64,000 bases of DNA from Copromyces sp. CBS 386.78 (Eukaryota > Ascomycota > Sordariomycetes > Sordariales > Sordariaceae), in the NCBI GenBank assembly GCA_030685235.1, contig MU839174.1, positions 111,486 through 175,485 of the forward strand, read 5' to 3'. Shown in pieces: positions 1-10,966 of the stretch. The notes under the pieces were generated by a model. That model had not been told where the DNA came from and made no database searches. It saw only the letters and a list, made by a program, of their open reading frames with translations. The position numbers and the translations under genes were made by a program. How positions within the stretch are numbered: position 1 is the first letter of the stretch; every line of letters starts with the position of its first letter.

Positions 1-2
1 AA

Positions 3-125
3 ATTATAGAAGGAAGGATTATAGTCGAATATTTAGAAATAAAGAAGATACTAGTAGACAGCTTAATAAAGGTATTAAAATAACTAAATTACAAGAAGTT
101 CCGAAAATTAATAGGGATAGCAAAT
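3..125 (+). mobile_element. RIP-degraded 3' end of a Copia retrotransposon polyprotein (RNase H C-terminus)
   Basis: Frame 2 reads a run ending EYLEIKKILVDSLIKVLK, then a stop, then LNYKKFRKLIGIANT. This matches the known C-terminal pattern of Copia RNase H (YIPTKEMVADGLTKAL followed by FEKFRKLIGL). The stops and the AT-richness fit RIP-type C-to-T and G-to-A mutation. The element enters from the left edge of the window, so only its last ~40 codons are seen. It is inactive. Confidence 0.6.
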
Positions 126-275
126 ACGCCGGCTCGAAAAGAGATAAGGATTAGGAGGGAAATTCCCAATAATATTCTAGAGGATACTTATAGTTTAACT
201 GGGGAGATTGACGTACTAGAAGAGAGAAAATTGTAAATAGTTTTACTTTTGCCCTATTTTGAGAAGGTCTGCAAG

Positions 276-470
276 TGAGGGGGTGTATTAAATTAAAGGG
301 TAGATATCTAGGTTTCTAACTATACTCAATCTGGGTTAGCCGCCCAGCCCCCTAGATTACTGGTTTCTAGGTCCCTCTGGGATACTCCAGTACCCCCCAG
401 ACCTTCTGGGCGATTCAGTCATACACACTCTTCAATCAATCAATTCTGCACAGTTACATCTGACAAAAAG
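276..470 (+). repeat. Probable 3' LTR of the Copia remnant
   Basis: After the polyprotein remnant comes a G-rich tract (gtgaggggg near 275), followed by ~190 bp of less AT-rich sequence running to about ...acatctgaca. A TG...CA segment just after a purine-rich tract is the expected position of a 3' LTR. The 5' LTR lies outside the window, so the boundaries are guesses. Confidence 0.3.
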
Positions 471-1550
471 CGTCCTCCACGCAAAGCTGTTCCTGTAAGC
501 CATTCAGTTCTACGTTAGTCCTGATCGCGATCTTTTGCGTACCTTCGGATTCCGCTTCGGATAGGAGTCACAAATTGCGATGTGCCTTCGAGGTCCGTTT
601 GGATGCGATCATGTCCCCCCCTTGACAATGACAGCTGATCTTGCAGCTAAGGATCCCCATGGTGAACATGGCTGCCACGCGCAGTGATCCTTCCAGGAGA
701 ATGGCCCACTGCAGTCCAGATGCAGCTCCCCACCGTCGAAAAGGGAATTACCGGATAGGGCAGGGATTGACATGTCGAGGATTTTCAGGGCCGCCGTTCT
801 CTCTGTAATTTAACGAGGTTTGACCCCAATGGTTCCGTGTCAGGTATCCCACCCCCACAGGACTCCGTACCTCTACAATCATTTGTCGTTGACTCGAGAT
901 CGGAGCTGTGAACGATAGATCGGACGAACTGATGTTGCTAACACGCGGGTGTATCTTCAAGCAGTGGTTGCTGTTAAGTTCCCAAGACAGAGAAAGCCTC
1001 TAAGCCAAGGCAGCACTAGCACCAGCCGGCAATGGTTGTCGTTTCGTTCGTCATTAGGGGTTCCGTGCCCTGTTCTTCGTGTGCAGTTTTCTCACTATGG
1101 TTTTCGCACTGCATCGTCAGCACTACCAGATGACGAAAGCTTAAACTGACGGGATGCAACGCACTGTTGATTGAAAAAGCAAAAACGTCGGTATGCTTTT
1201 GATCATAAACCATGCCCCAATATGCGAGTTTGCAATAATGTCTCGATGATCACCCCTGTGTACATACCTTCACTTCAGACTCTGATCTTGTCCATGTGTG
1301 GAAGGTCTGTGTGTCAACTTTTCGGCATGAACCGAAAGGCCTCCACGATTTTCGTATCAACCAAGTTGGGACGTGGGGGTCCTGACTTGCCCTGCGCTAT
1401 CTCGGCGTCGTGTCGCTGAAGCTTTTTCTTCGGGCTCCATCACAGTCATGCGGTGCAAGCCATTGTACATCACAACGCTAACACAAATACTTGACTTTCT
1501 TGCGCGCTCCCAAACCATCAAATTGCCCAAGGATTTGTGTGGAAGACTTG
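471..1550. other. Intergenic, no gene recognised
   Basis: Mixed-composition sequence with only short open frames that show no family resemblance. No splice-joined coding series, RNA gene or repeat pair was found. Confidence 0.5.
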
Positions 1551-1908
1551 GGGCGTGTTTGGTTCATCCAACAAAACAAAAATTTGTATGGGGAATTTAT
1601 CCCTGCCAGCCAACAAACTGCAAACATGTGTCCGCTTCTGAATAGCTTCAAAATCAAGCTCGTGATAGTAGCCACGGTTCCACAGCATAAAAGACGAGGC
1701 CTTCTGTCAGGGATCTCGATGATGATTTGTATGTATGGCCTCGCTTACATTACGTGCAGGCGCCACCCAGGCGGCACCATGCAATCAAGACTAAAACGAA
1801 AGAAAAATGGTACAAAATCCCTGTCAGTTGCTGCAGATGGCGCTTTGTACCCTCCTCTACCCCTCTTAAAAACAGATGGAAAAGTTGTTGGTTGAACCAA
1901 ACGCGCCC
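1551..1908. mobile_element. MITE-like element (358 bp) with terminal inverted repeats and 3-bp TTG target duplication
   Basis: The left end starts GGGCGTGTTTGGTTCATCCA. The right end, read on the minus strand, starts GGGCGCGTTTGGTTCAACCA, giving ~25-bp inverted ends with a few mismatches. TTG flanks both sides (1548-1550 and 1909-1911). No transposase frame is present. GGGC-GTTTGGTT ends with a 3-bp duplication fit non-autonomous PIF/Harbinger-type elements; the superfamily is inferred. Confidence 0.7.
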
Positions 1909-2429
1909 TTGGCCGGCCAGAAGATATTTGCGTTGTCATGAAGGTGCTGCTCCTCAGCTGGGTGGATAGCAGGAAATATGCGCATGGCGTGATGTGACCG
2001 ACTCGGAGGCAGTCACAGTTGAGCTAGCCATAAAGAGTGTGCATCCGGAGAATCCTCCTGCGACAGTGAAGAAAAAGCTGCCCGATAGCTTGGGTTCGGT
2101 CAAATCAAAATGTCTTGACTGGTTTGGGCCTCGAGTGAAGCGATTGCGGGGCCCTTAATGGTAGCTCGATGCTGAGCAAGCTGGGATGGCCTGGCTTGTA
2201 TAAACCCTTTTGGCTGGGCATAAGACCGCCATGGAACCCGCATTTTCGAGCACGTTCCCACTGATTTGAACTTGGGATGTTGCTGTTCGAGAATTGATCG
2301 ATTCTTGGTGCCAAGTGTGAAGGACAACGACAACAAGGACGGCGGCCGTTCTTCCACGATACCCGACACGATCCGGCGTGTCCGCCAGCGAACGGTGTCC
2401 GGCATCCGAAGCCGTGAGCCAAGAACGCC
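1909..2429. other. Intergenic/upstream region of the rhodopsin-domain gene
   Basis: No coding pattern beyond shadow frames. It presumably holds the promoter and 5' leader of the plus-strand gene starting at 2430. No clear TATA box was identified. Confidence 0.4.
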
Positions 2430-3768
2430 ATGTCCAACACTACGAGCACCGACCCGAGGATAACGAGGGCGTTACAGGCTGGGCGAGTTCCGGAAAATAT
2501 CACCACTGCCTGGCTGGAGGAATCCCGAGATGATTCTGCGATTGGCGCCATCATTTTTGTCACCGTCTTGGCGGCCGTCGTTGTACTAAGTCGAATTGCC
2601 TCAAGAGTCCTTGTGCTGAGGCGCACAGGACTTGATGATTGGTTGGCGCTCCTGGGTCTGGTGAGTGCTTCTACCAACCCACACGATTTGACAGTGAGAC
2701 TCTGACCGTTCAACATCATACAGGCCCTGCTTATAGCGTTTGTAGTGCTGGGTATCAAACTGATCAACATCGGATCGGGGCGGCACTATGAGTACATCAT
2801 GTACGTGCTGACGCCGGAGGAGGTGGACCTTAGTGAGATCTGGGACTTTGCGGCACACATTGTCTACACGATTGCGTTGGTGATCTGCCGTATGTCGGGT
2901 TTGGCCTTTTACCACCGTATCTGCGGCATCCACCGCGGATTCCGACTGGCGATCCGGATCCTGATGGGCGTCTTGGTGGCGGGATTCCTGCCGCAGCTGT
3001 TCCTCATCATCTTCCACTGTCTCCCAGTGACAGGACTCTGGCCATACGACTGGCAGAAGGATTTCGAGAATTACAAGTGCTTGCAATGGGGTGTCGTGTA
3101 CAGTGTCAACTCGGGCATGTCGCTGTTTTGCGACCTGTTACTCTTTGGCATCCCGCTGGCCATGATTTGGATGCTTGATCTACCGCGCAAGCGGAGACTG
3201 CAGTTGGCCTGTATCCTGCTCCCGGGTATCTTGTAAGTCTACCACCAGCTCGTCAAAATTTTGAGGTTTGTTGGCTGACACGACGTGACCTGACAGGGTT
3301 ATTGGCATCTCGATTGCTCGTCTGGTGCTCGTTATCGAAGGTCAGTGGGAAATGGACATGTCGTGGACGTACAACCCCATGTTGGCGGTCGAGGTGTCGG
3401 AAATCGGAGCGACCTTGATTGCGCTGTCGATCCCTGGCATCAAGCCCATGTTCGACAAGTTCATCGGGAGAACGGGCCAAGATTCCAATACCGGAGGACA
3501 GTCTGGGTACTCGACCAAGGGCGTGAGCCGCGGGACCAGGGGCACATCCATAACGCTGCGCGACCTCAGCCTGCGGCCCCAGCACCACAACAAGCTGAGC
3601 TCCAACAGCGACTGCACGTATGACGCCACCAAGAGCCGTAACCGGGACGACGACGGGACAGGCAGCACCGAAGGCATCATGGTGCGGGTGGACTTTGACT
3701 TGACCACCTGCATGGATAACGGCGAGACGAAGTCGCAGTACCGGGGGTCCAAGGCTCTCGAAGCATGA
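2430..3768 (+). CDS. Fungal rhodopsin-domain (Pth11-like) integral membrane protein
   Basis: Three exons: 2430-2660, 2724-3232 and 3297-3768 (403 aa). Both introns are GT-AG (gtgagt and gtaagt donors) with CTGAC branch sites, and frame is kept. The N-terminus is short, hydrophilic and has an N-glycosylation motif (NTT); there is no CFEM domain or signal peptide. Residues ~33-290 hold seven hydrophobic segments separated by short loops, including the family-typical GLDDWLAL after helix 1, RMSGLAFYHRI, a loop with CLPVTGLWPYDW, and SIPGIKPMF near the last helix. The C-terminal ~100 residues are a polar cytosolic tail rich in Ser, Asn and Arg. This fits the fungal rhodopsin-domain family (PF20684 type), plasma-membrane proteins often linked to surface sensing. 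The ligand cannot be inferred. It stands alone, upstream of the amidase and on the same strand. Confidence 0.88.
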
Positions 3769-5004
3769 TGTGCCATGGGGGAAATAGATGCGGATTTGTT
3801 GACGTAAGCCTTGTTGGGCGTGTTCTTGATTAGCTCTGGTTAGCTTTCTTGCGTGTGTTGATTATTTATCGTACGTCTTGGTTTTCCCGAGGCATGTCGA
3901 ACACGAGATGGGAAATGAGTACTGAATAATGGATGTGGACGAAAAGATGGATGTTTACCTTATCAGTTGGATCAAAATATACCTTGTACGTGTAATTGCC
4001 ACGGCGGGCATCGTCGCGAACCATGGAGGCTGGGAAGCTGGGATGGATGTCATGAAGGTTGGTTGGCGGAGTCCATGATGTTTGCGTAGAGGTCGGAATT
4101 GATTGAGAGCACGGGCCATTTGATCAAATGCTTGCCAGCAGTGGTACGTTTTCATTTTGCGGCAGTGCCCTGCCCCTGGTTCTAGGCTTCTTGCTATAAC
4201 TCCCTGGTCCAAGCTCCAAGCTTCCTCAACGCCGCACCGGCACCGAGGAACTGAAGGAGTGGGTGGCCACTAGGCACGATTGGAAATCACGCTTTTGCTC
4301 AAGTGAGTTTGGAAGAAGACGTGGCCAGTGGGGAGTGAAATTTCCGACTCTTCGCTTCTTGTTTGGGGTGAGGTTTTTCTTCGTCTTGGTGCGAATGGTT
4401 GCGCCAGGGGAAAACTCGATGCCAGTGGCCAGCGCCTGTTAGTGCCCCCCTCACCAACCCGGCTCTCCACGCCGCCGAGAAGTCTGGACAGGGACAGCCC
4501 ACCTAACGCAACCCACTACACTACAACCACAGTGCACAACTCCACTGCAATTACAGGGGACGGAAGAAACAGCGCCCTGGGGTACCTTAGGGGGCCCGGG
4601 GTCTAGGGGTCTCTAGGACCCTTGGAAGATCCCACCCGACCAATCCTTCCCCCCACCCGCAGCACGCGACGCCCTGTGGTTGTTCGAATCGGGCAGTGAT
4701 CAGTGGGATTCCATTCGTAGGCGACATCTCGGCTGGAAATCCCGTCGGATATGGCATGGCATCCCGTCATCACTTTTCGAGGTAGACTAAGGTACACTAC
4801 CTACCTACCTTACCTTACTCCCACCAGGTCCCAGGTCTTTCGCACTCGCATCGCTGAGCTTCCATCTCTCCATCATGGCTTCGATAACGTAGCTAGCTTT
4901 TATATATTCACAACACTCTTCCCGTCTTTTTGTCTCTGTTTTCTCTTCTCTCCAGTCGTTTGTTTGCACCATCCACCATCGACCGACACATCACCAAACA
5001 AACG
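3769..5004. other. Intergenic region, pyrimidine-rich amidase promoter
   Basis: No gene recognised. The last ~200 bases carry CTACCTACCTACC repeats and C/T-rich stretches typical of filamentous fungal 5' leaders, ending in accaaacaaacg just before the amidase ATG. Confidence 0.45.
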
Positions 5005-6823
5005 ATGGCTGTCCTCAAGAGCTGGCTAGCCGCCGCTACGGCCATTGGCATGTGCCTGGGTGCTGCCCTCCCCACCCCTTCCACCGAGGATATCAAGATC
5101 ATCAAGGAGAAGAGCGTGAACAGCAACATCCTTTTCCCCGTCCTCCCCTGCGGCAACTTCCACCTCGAGGAGGCCACTATCGACGATATGCAGGCTGCCA
5201 TGAACAATGGCACTCTCACCTCGGTCCAGCTTGTCGGTTGCTATGTCCTCCGTACCTTCCAGACTGATTTCTACATCAAGTAAGCAACGGCTGCCCTTGT
5301 TAAATTATGGTTATCTCTACAAAAAGTCTGACCGACGGCATAGCTCCCTCCTCCAGTTCAACCCTGATGCCTTATCCATCGCTGCTAACATGGACGCTGA
5401 GCGTGCCGCCGGCAAGGTCCGCGGTCCTCTTCATGGTATCCCCTTCACTGTCAAGGACAACATTGCCACCAAGGACCAGATGGAGACCACTGCTGGCTCG
5501 CTGGCTCTTGTCGGCAGCGTTGTCCCCCGTGATGCCCACGTTGTCGCCAAGCTCCGTGAGGCCGGTGCCGTTCTGTTCGGCAAGGCTACCCTCTCCGAGT
5601 GGGCCGATATGCGCAGCAACTACTACTCCGAGGGTTACTCTGCCCGCGGTGGCCAGTGCCGCTCTGCTTACAACCTGACCGTCAACCCTGGTGGTTCCTC
5701 CTCCGGTAGCGCCGTTGGTGTCGCTGCCAACGCCATCGCCTTCTCCCTCGGTACCGAGACCGATGGCTCCGTCATCAACCCTGCTATGCGCAACAACATT
5801 GTCGGCTTCAAGCCCACCGTTGGTCTCACTTCCCGTGCCGGTGTCATTCCCGAGAGCGAGCACCAAGATACCATCGGTACTTTTGGCCGTACTGTCGCTG
5901 ATGCTGTCTATGCTCTTGATGCCATCTACGGTGTTGATGAGCGCGACGAGTACACCCTCGCCCAGGACGGCAAGACCCCCAAGGGCGGCTATGCGTCGTA
6001 CCTCACCACCAAGGATGCCCTCAAGGACGCCGTCTTCGGTATTCCCTGGAACAGCTTTTGGCGTTACGCCGACCCCGAGCAGGTCCGCCAGTTGACCGCC
6101 CTCATCAAGCTCATTGAGAATGCTGGTGCCACTGTCATCAACGGCACTGAGATTACCGACTATGAGAGAATCGTCAGCCCTTACGGCTGGGACTGGGATT
6201 ATGGCACCAACCGCGGCTACCCCAACGAGTCCGAGTACACCGTCGTCAAGGTTGACTTCTACAACAACATCAAGACTTACCTCTCCGAGCTCGAGAACAC
6301 CGAAATCCGCTCGCTCGAGGATATCGTCCAGTTCAACTACGATAACGACGAGACTGAGGGTGGCCACCCCTGGCCCCAGGGTAACCCCGCCTTCTACTCT
6401 GGTCAGGATGGCTTCCTCGCTTCCCTCGCAACCAAGGGTATCAAGGACGAGACCTACTACCAGGCCCTCAACTTCACCCAGTCCTCCACCCGCAACGGCA
6501 TCGATGACGCTCTTACCCACAATGGCAAGAAGATCTCTGGTCTCCTTGTTCCCCCTGATGTCGCTCAGGCTCCCCAGATCGCTGCTCAGGCCGGTTACCC
6601 CATGATCACCCTTCCCGCCGGTACCCACTCCGCCAGCGGTATGGGCATTGGTCTCGGCATCATGCAGACTGCCTACGGTGAGGCCGAGCTCGTCAAGTGG
6701 GGTTCTGCTATTGAGGACCTCCAGAAGTCCACCAACACCCCTTATAAGCGCACCCTTCCCCAGTGGAGGGATTTCCAAACGAAAAACATCCCCGTCTACA
6801 ACGTCTACGAGGGTTCCGATTAA
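5005..6823 (+). CDS. Secreted amidase (amidase signature family)
   Basis: Two exons, 5005-5279 and 5344-6823, joined across a 64-nt gtaagc...tag intron (584 aa). The start is chosen because MAVLKSWLAAATAIGMCLGAA is a good signal peptide; the further-upstream in-frame ATG would bury it. The amidase fold follows: catalytic Lys129 in PFTVKDN, the glycine/serine loop GGSSSGSAVG at 208-217 (cis-Ser about 211) and nucleophile Ser234 in TETDGSVINPA. All three triad residues are intact. The protein resembles the fungal extracellular GatA-like group that hydrolyses amides or nitrogenous substrates; the exact substrate is unknown. Codon use is strongly biased to C-ending codons (GCC, GTC, ACC), unlike neighbouring genes, which suggests high expression. 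Such proteins are usually nitrogen-scavenging enzymes. An antisense open frame of 468 aa is a shadow of this codon bias. Confidence 0.93.
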
Positions 6824-7619
6824 ACATTTTTGTTTCTCGTTATCCCACTTTTCTTGTCATCTTGTTTGAATCATCAGCATATCATCGAGCGACTCAAGTC
6901 TAGTCATGTAGAAGATGGAGTTAGATACCCGTACCCTCCGCGTTCAGTTGTATGTATAAACTTAAATTTTAATGTGTAAAACCTCGTCCCGTAACCTGCA
7001 TGTGTTGTCATTGTCTTACTTGGTTCTCGTATGCTCTCGTTTGGATATACCAATGAATGGATGCAGAGCGTTCCCGTTGTTGTTTTAACCTCGTACCGCC
7101 TGAATTTATTCTGTCATGGCATCTACAGGATACATCTGGCACCCCAACTACATACGCCACTTCCCAACGACCGAATTGCCAGCTTCGGTTATTTGTACCC
7201 TTTTGCAGGCGACTACGGCAGTTTGGTTGAAGTGGTTCATTATAGTCCATAACATATTCTACCTTCGACATTGCTACTCTCGTTAAGCGCGTGCCACTAT
7301 CTCAGAATATTACAGCCCTTCAATTACAATTACATCTTGTCATTTTAAATCCTTCGTACAAGTCAAAAAGGTATCTCACAGTCACACATCAAAATCCAAC
7401 AATTTGATGCATTAAGAAACTAATGGCTCCACTCAACTCCACGGTCGTTTGAGCAAACATCATCAATAACTACCAAAAGAAAGAAACGAAGCAGGATGAG
7501 TTACCTACCTAACCAGCCATGTTTAATGGGGCGCAAAAGATAAAGAGTAGAGGAATAAGACAAATGTAAGGGGAGAAAAAGAAAAAGAAATGGAAAAAAG
7601 AAAAAAAGAAAGATAACAT
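6824..7619. other. Intergenic between amidase and 5S rRNA gene
   Basis: Contains the amidase 3' UTR and a purine tract at 7570-7615 which, on the minus strand, gives the T-runs that end the 5S gene. No other gene is seen. Confidence 0.5.
7570..7619 (-). terminator. RNA polymerase III terminator T-runs of the 5S gene
   Basis: Read on the minus strand just after the 5S 3' end, the sequence contains runs of seven, six and five T within a C/T tract. T-runs of four or more terminate Pol III. Confidence 0.65.
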
Positions 7620-7738
7620 ACATACAACACCAGGGATTCGCTGGTCGTCACCGACCCAACTACTAGTCTGGCCCTCACTGGCTTATCTATGGGAGAGCGG
7701 ACGGGATCCCGAGTTTTCCAGTGGGTATGGTCGTATGT
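7620..7738 (-). rRNA. 5S ribosomal RNA
   Basis: On the minus strand the ~119-nt sequence starts ACATACGACCATACCCACTG, contains CCCGTCCGCTCTCCCATAG, then TAGTAGTTGGGTCGGTGACG and CCAGCGAATCCC, and ends TGTTGTATG. These are the landmark segments of Neurospora-type 5S rRNA. Helix II pairs (CCCACTGG with CCAGTG-A-GGG, bulged A kept). Helix I closes between the two ends. There is a TATA element about 28 bases upstream and T-runs downstream. As in Neurospora, this is a dispersed single gene rather than part of an rDNA repeat. It appears functional. Confidence 0.9.
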
Positions 7739-7763
7739 GATTAATTCTTGCTAAAGCAAGAGG

Positions 7764-7771
7764 TTATATAT
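7764..7771 (-). promoter_or_regulatory. Upstream TATA element of the 5S gene
   Basis: The sequence TATATA on the minus strand lies about 27-33 bases before the 5S start. Neurospora 5S genes are known to need a TATA box near -29, so position and sequence both fit. Confidence 0.65.
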
Positions 7772-8535
7772 TGATTGTTGGGGGATTCGCAAGTGACAAA
7801 CTGAAGCGTCAACTCACACTCATTGTTGCCTGTCGTCCGGGTACCACCAATGATGACGCTACAAAGTGGCTTAGGCGAAGTCTATAACATAATTGAAGAT
7901 GAGGAAGGAAGAAAGAGGAGGAAGCTACACGTGGGTGGGTGGACGGATGGATGGGAAAAGGGCTGGGTTCTCTTATGCGATGGGATGGCAGGAACCACAC
8001 CAGACCAGATGGGATGGAAGAGGACAAGATCAGATTGAATGGTAACGCAGCCATCTAGGTATCTATCTGGCAGCTGATAGCATAGGTAGCATGCTGCCAT
8101 CGCAACGGTAGTGAGTGTGCTTCAGCAGTGAGAATACTAGGTCTGCAGGGGGCAAAAGATCCATGGTTGTTAGATGGAAGTCATGGACATGGAAGGCAGG
8201 TCACGTCGTAGGGGCTGAAAGATATCAGATACGATCGGTTCATGCCTTCTTTAATTGTTTTTATTTTTTTATATGTATAAGATCCGAGCAAGCATTGAAT
8301 CAAATCATCAGCTGAGACCCATTCACATCTAGGTAAGTAAGATTGCATCATCATCAAAAAATCGCTTGCTAATATTTTCGTATCCAAAGCAGATCTAGCC
8401 AAGGTAACTCTCGTTATCCAACTCGACATCAATCATTTCACCCCATCAGCCTCTACGGTATCCAGGGCAGACATCCTTCCCAACACACTAGACCTAAAGC
8501 CGAGCTTCAGACAGTTGAACTAGGGTCGGCCCCGC
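7772..8535. other. Intergenic
   Basis: No gene recognised between the 5S gene and the 3' end of the AA1-like gene. Short frames here have no family character. Confidence 0.4.
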
Positions 8536-9145
8536 TTAAGCAACGGTACCAACAACAGTAGCATCGACCTCCTCGCAAACGACCTTCCTCCAGGTGTAGA
8601 TCTCGCCAACCACCCAGGTGGGGCTAGGGCCCGTGGTCTCATCGGTGCAGGTAGTCTGGATGGTGGTTGAACCGGAGGCGGTGTAACTGTTTTTTTCCCG
8701 TCAGCCAAGTATTCATTTGCAGCCCAAGTGGTGGGTGGGTAAGGTAAACTCACGTCTCATCCGCAGCAACAACAGTCTCGCTCAGCACCAGCGTGCCGTC
8801 AGTCCTGTTATACTTGAAGCTGGCCGCGCTGCCCTCGGGCGCGCCCTCGGGCGCGGCGCACTGGTACTCGGTCTCGCCGTAGAAGAAGTCGGTCAGACGG
8901 TTGGAGGCGGTGCTGCACGAGTAGACCAGCTCGGTCTTGTCGGAGGACAAGGCGAAGTTGACGTAACCCCAGCTGTTCTGGTGAGCGGGGGTGCTGAAGA
9001 TGTAGTCGGCGTGGAAGTCAAACTTGGAGACAGTCCAGGTGAGTTCAGAGGTGGTCTCGGTGGCCTTGACGGCGGTGCTGGCGGGGGCAGCAGAGACGGT
9101 GGCGGCGAGGGCCAAGGCGGCGGCGGCGCGGGTGAAGTTGACCAT
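8536..9145 (-). CDS. Small secreted AA1-like (Alt a 1 type) protein
   Basis: Two exons on the minus strand, 9145-8754 and 8686-8536, joined through a gtgagt...cag intron (180 aa). Residues 1-20 (MVNFTRAAAALALAATVSAA) form a signal peptide. The mature part has a β-rich pattern (LTWTVSKFDFHADYIF, WGYVNFALSS, TTIQTTCTDET) and four cysteines, expected to form two disulfides. This fits the AA1-like domain family of small fungal secreted proteins; the family call rests on pattern and size. The function of such proteins is generally unknown. It is isolated, with its promoter in the 9146-9400 region. Confidence 0.75.
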
Positions 9146-9704
9146 TTTGATGGATTGGGTGGTGGTTGGTTAGTTGGTGGTGTGATTAGGAATTAAGGTT
9201 TAGGTTGGAATGTTGGATTTGTTGGTGGAAATGCTGGATGAGATGAAGGTTGAAGACAGAAAGGGATATCAAGATCTTATACTTGAAGATCTTGGGGGAC
9301 GGATGTCGGATGACGGACTGGAGTCTCAGGTCGACCCACTGATGATGACCATCCCTGTATCCACCAGACCGGATCCTTCGATTCACCATGCCGCTGTTAC
9401 CGTACATGCTGGTAGCTGGCTGTTACGTTGCGGTTCCTGTCGCTCGCCTGCCCTGCCCGCCAGTTGACCGTCACCTCATCAAAAGTCACCGCCATCGGCT
9501 ACCAGCTCGTATCGTCGTGGCGTGTTTGGTGGTCCGAACAAGAAGGGGAAAGTTCGGCATCCACCCACCGGCTTGTGGGGGACCGGCCACATGGCGGTTC
9601 GGATTTCAAAACACCGAGTCAACGGAAAAGAAGCATGGAGAAGAGTTGGGTTGCTGCCTGCAGCTTGCAGCTGGGAATCGAACCGAGGGAAATCGGAACA
9701 CGTA

Positions 9705-9742
<38 letters not shown>

Positions 9743-10966
9743 CCGAAAGCGAGGCGTGACGATGCCAAGAAGATGGATGCAACTCTTCTTTCTCGTATTT
9801 CCCCTTCCCAGCGGGAGTTAAAACACAAGCTAGGCTAAATACACCGTAGCTTCGGGCGATTCTCCCTGGTTTTGGTCCCCTAAATGCCCTGGCAGGGAAA
9901 TATACGGGCTTCGCGAAACCTCAGGGTAGCAGTGTATGTGGGTGGCTCATTCGACAATGGCCAAGACGAGGGCGGAGAGGGGTCCAAGGGAGATATGGAG
10001 ACACTGGCTCCGTATAAGTCCACCTTGGGCGCTTATTTCTTCGTGTTAATGGCTGGGCATAGCGATGAGATCATCAACCAAGGAGCTCAAAGGAATGGAT
10101 TGTTGGGAGACCATGAAAGCGGAGGTAGAAGGTGGGTGAGAATTTTGATCTTGCCTCCGTTGCTACACTGCGGCACAACGCTACACCAACAACACCATAC
10201 CACGAGATCGCCATCGCCCAAAACGTGGGTTGTCAGCAAAGGTAACATTGCAGCGGCACCGAGTGCGACAGCGGCTCAGCAGGGACCGCAAGGGCGGTGC
10301 GCGATCGCAGCATGCAGTGTCGCCCAAAACTCGAACAAGAGTTCGGCAATGATCCCTTCCACGAATCAACGAACACCAATTCATCTTCTTGGTAACATTT
10401 GTACGAGTGCATGGGGCCATCGGTTCCGCTGGTCCCTGGAGAGGCTGAGTTGAGGCGACACTGAGGTTTCCGAGTCTCTCCAATCAAGACAAAAGCCCGA
10501 AGCGGTGTGAAGAGGGGAATTTGAACGACACGAAAGGGAACGTTGTCGTAACATGATGTCTTTTTCAAAATAGAGGACGTTCTTACTAAGGACTGGTTGC
10601 GATACGAACTGATATGAGCTGAGAAGGATCGGTCTATCGACTTGTTCTGGTGTTCGCTGACCTGGAGCTCAGTAAGCAACCACATCGTGCAGTGGACGGA
10701 GGTCAGGTGACAATGACATTAAAAAAAGTTAAAAAAAATGTCTGGAAACTGACACTGGATGGAAGCTGACGATGATCTACATCGCGCTGTGGATGTTTTG
10801 CTCGTGCTAGGGTCTACACGAGATCGGGAGGATACGATCGCGGTCTCTGTTCCGCTCTGGTGGGTAAACCAAGACCTGGGCCGGGGCAAAAAGAACGGTG
10901 TAAATAGGAGCATTGTCTGAGAGATCGGCAAGAACGGGACCCCTTTTCGTTGGATTGAAGTCGACC
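9146..10966. other. Intergenic with a 34-nt poly-T tract
   Basis: Holds the promoter of the AA1-like gene and the 3' flank of the HET gene. A pure T run lies at about 9709-9742. No gene, RNA or repeat pair was supported in the remainder; the ~190-aa open frame at 9884-10453 lacks coding character. Confidence 0.45.

Noticed and set aside
5372..6778. 468-codon antisense open frame opposite the amidase
   Set aside because: A Gly/Val/Asp-rich translation with no domain; it arises from the strong C-ending codon bias of the amidase on the other strand.
9676..9690. tRNA B-box-like GGTTCGATTCC on the minus strand near the poly-T run
   Set aside because: No A-box or acceptor pairing upstream; probably chance.
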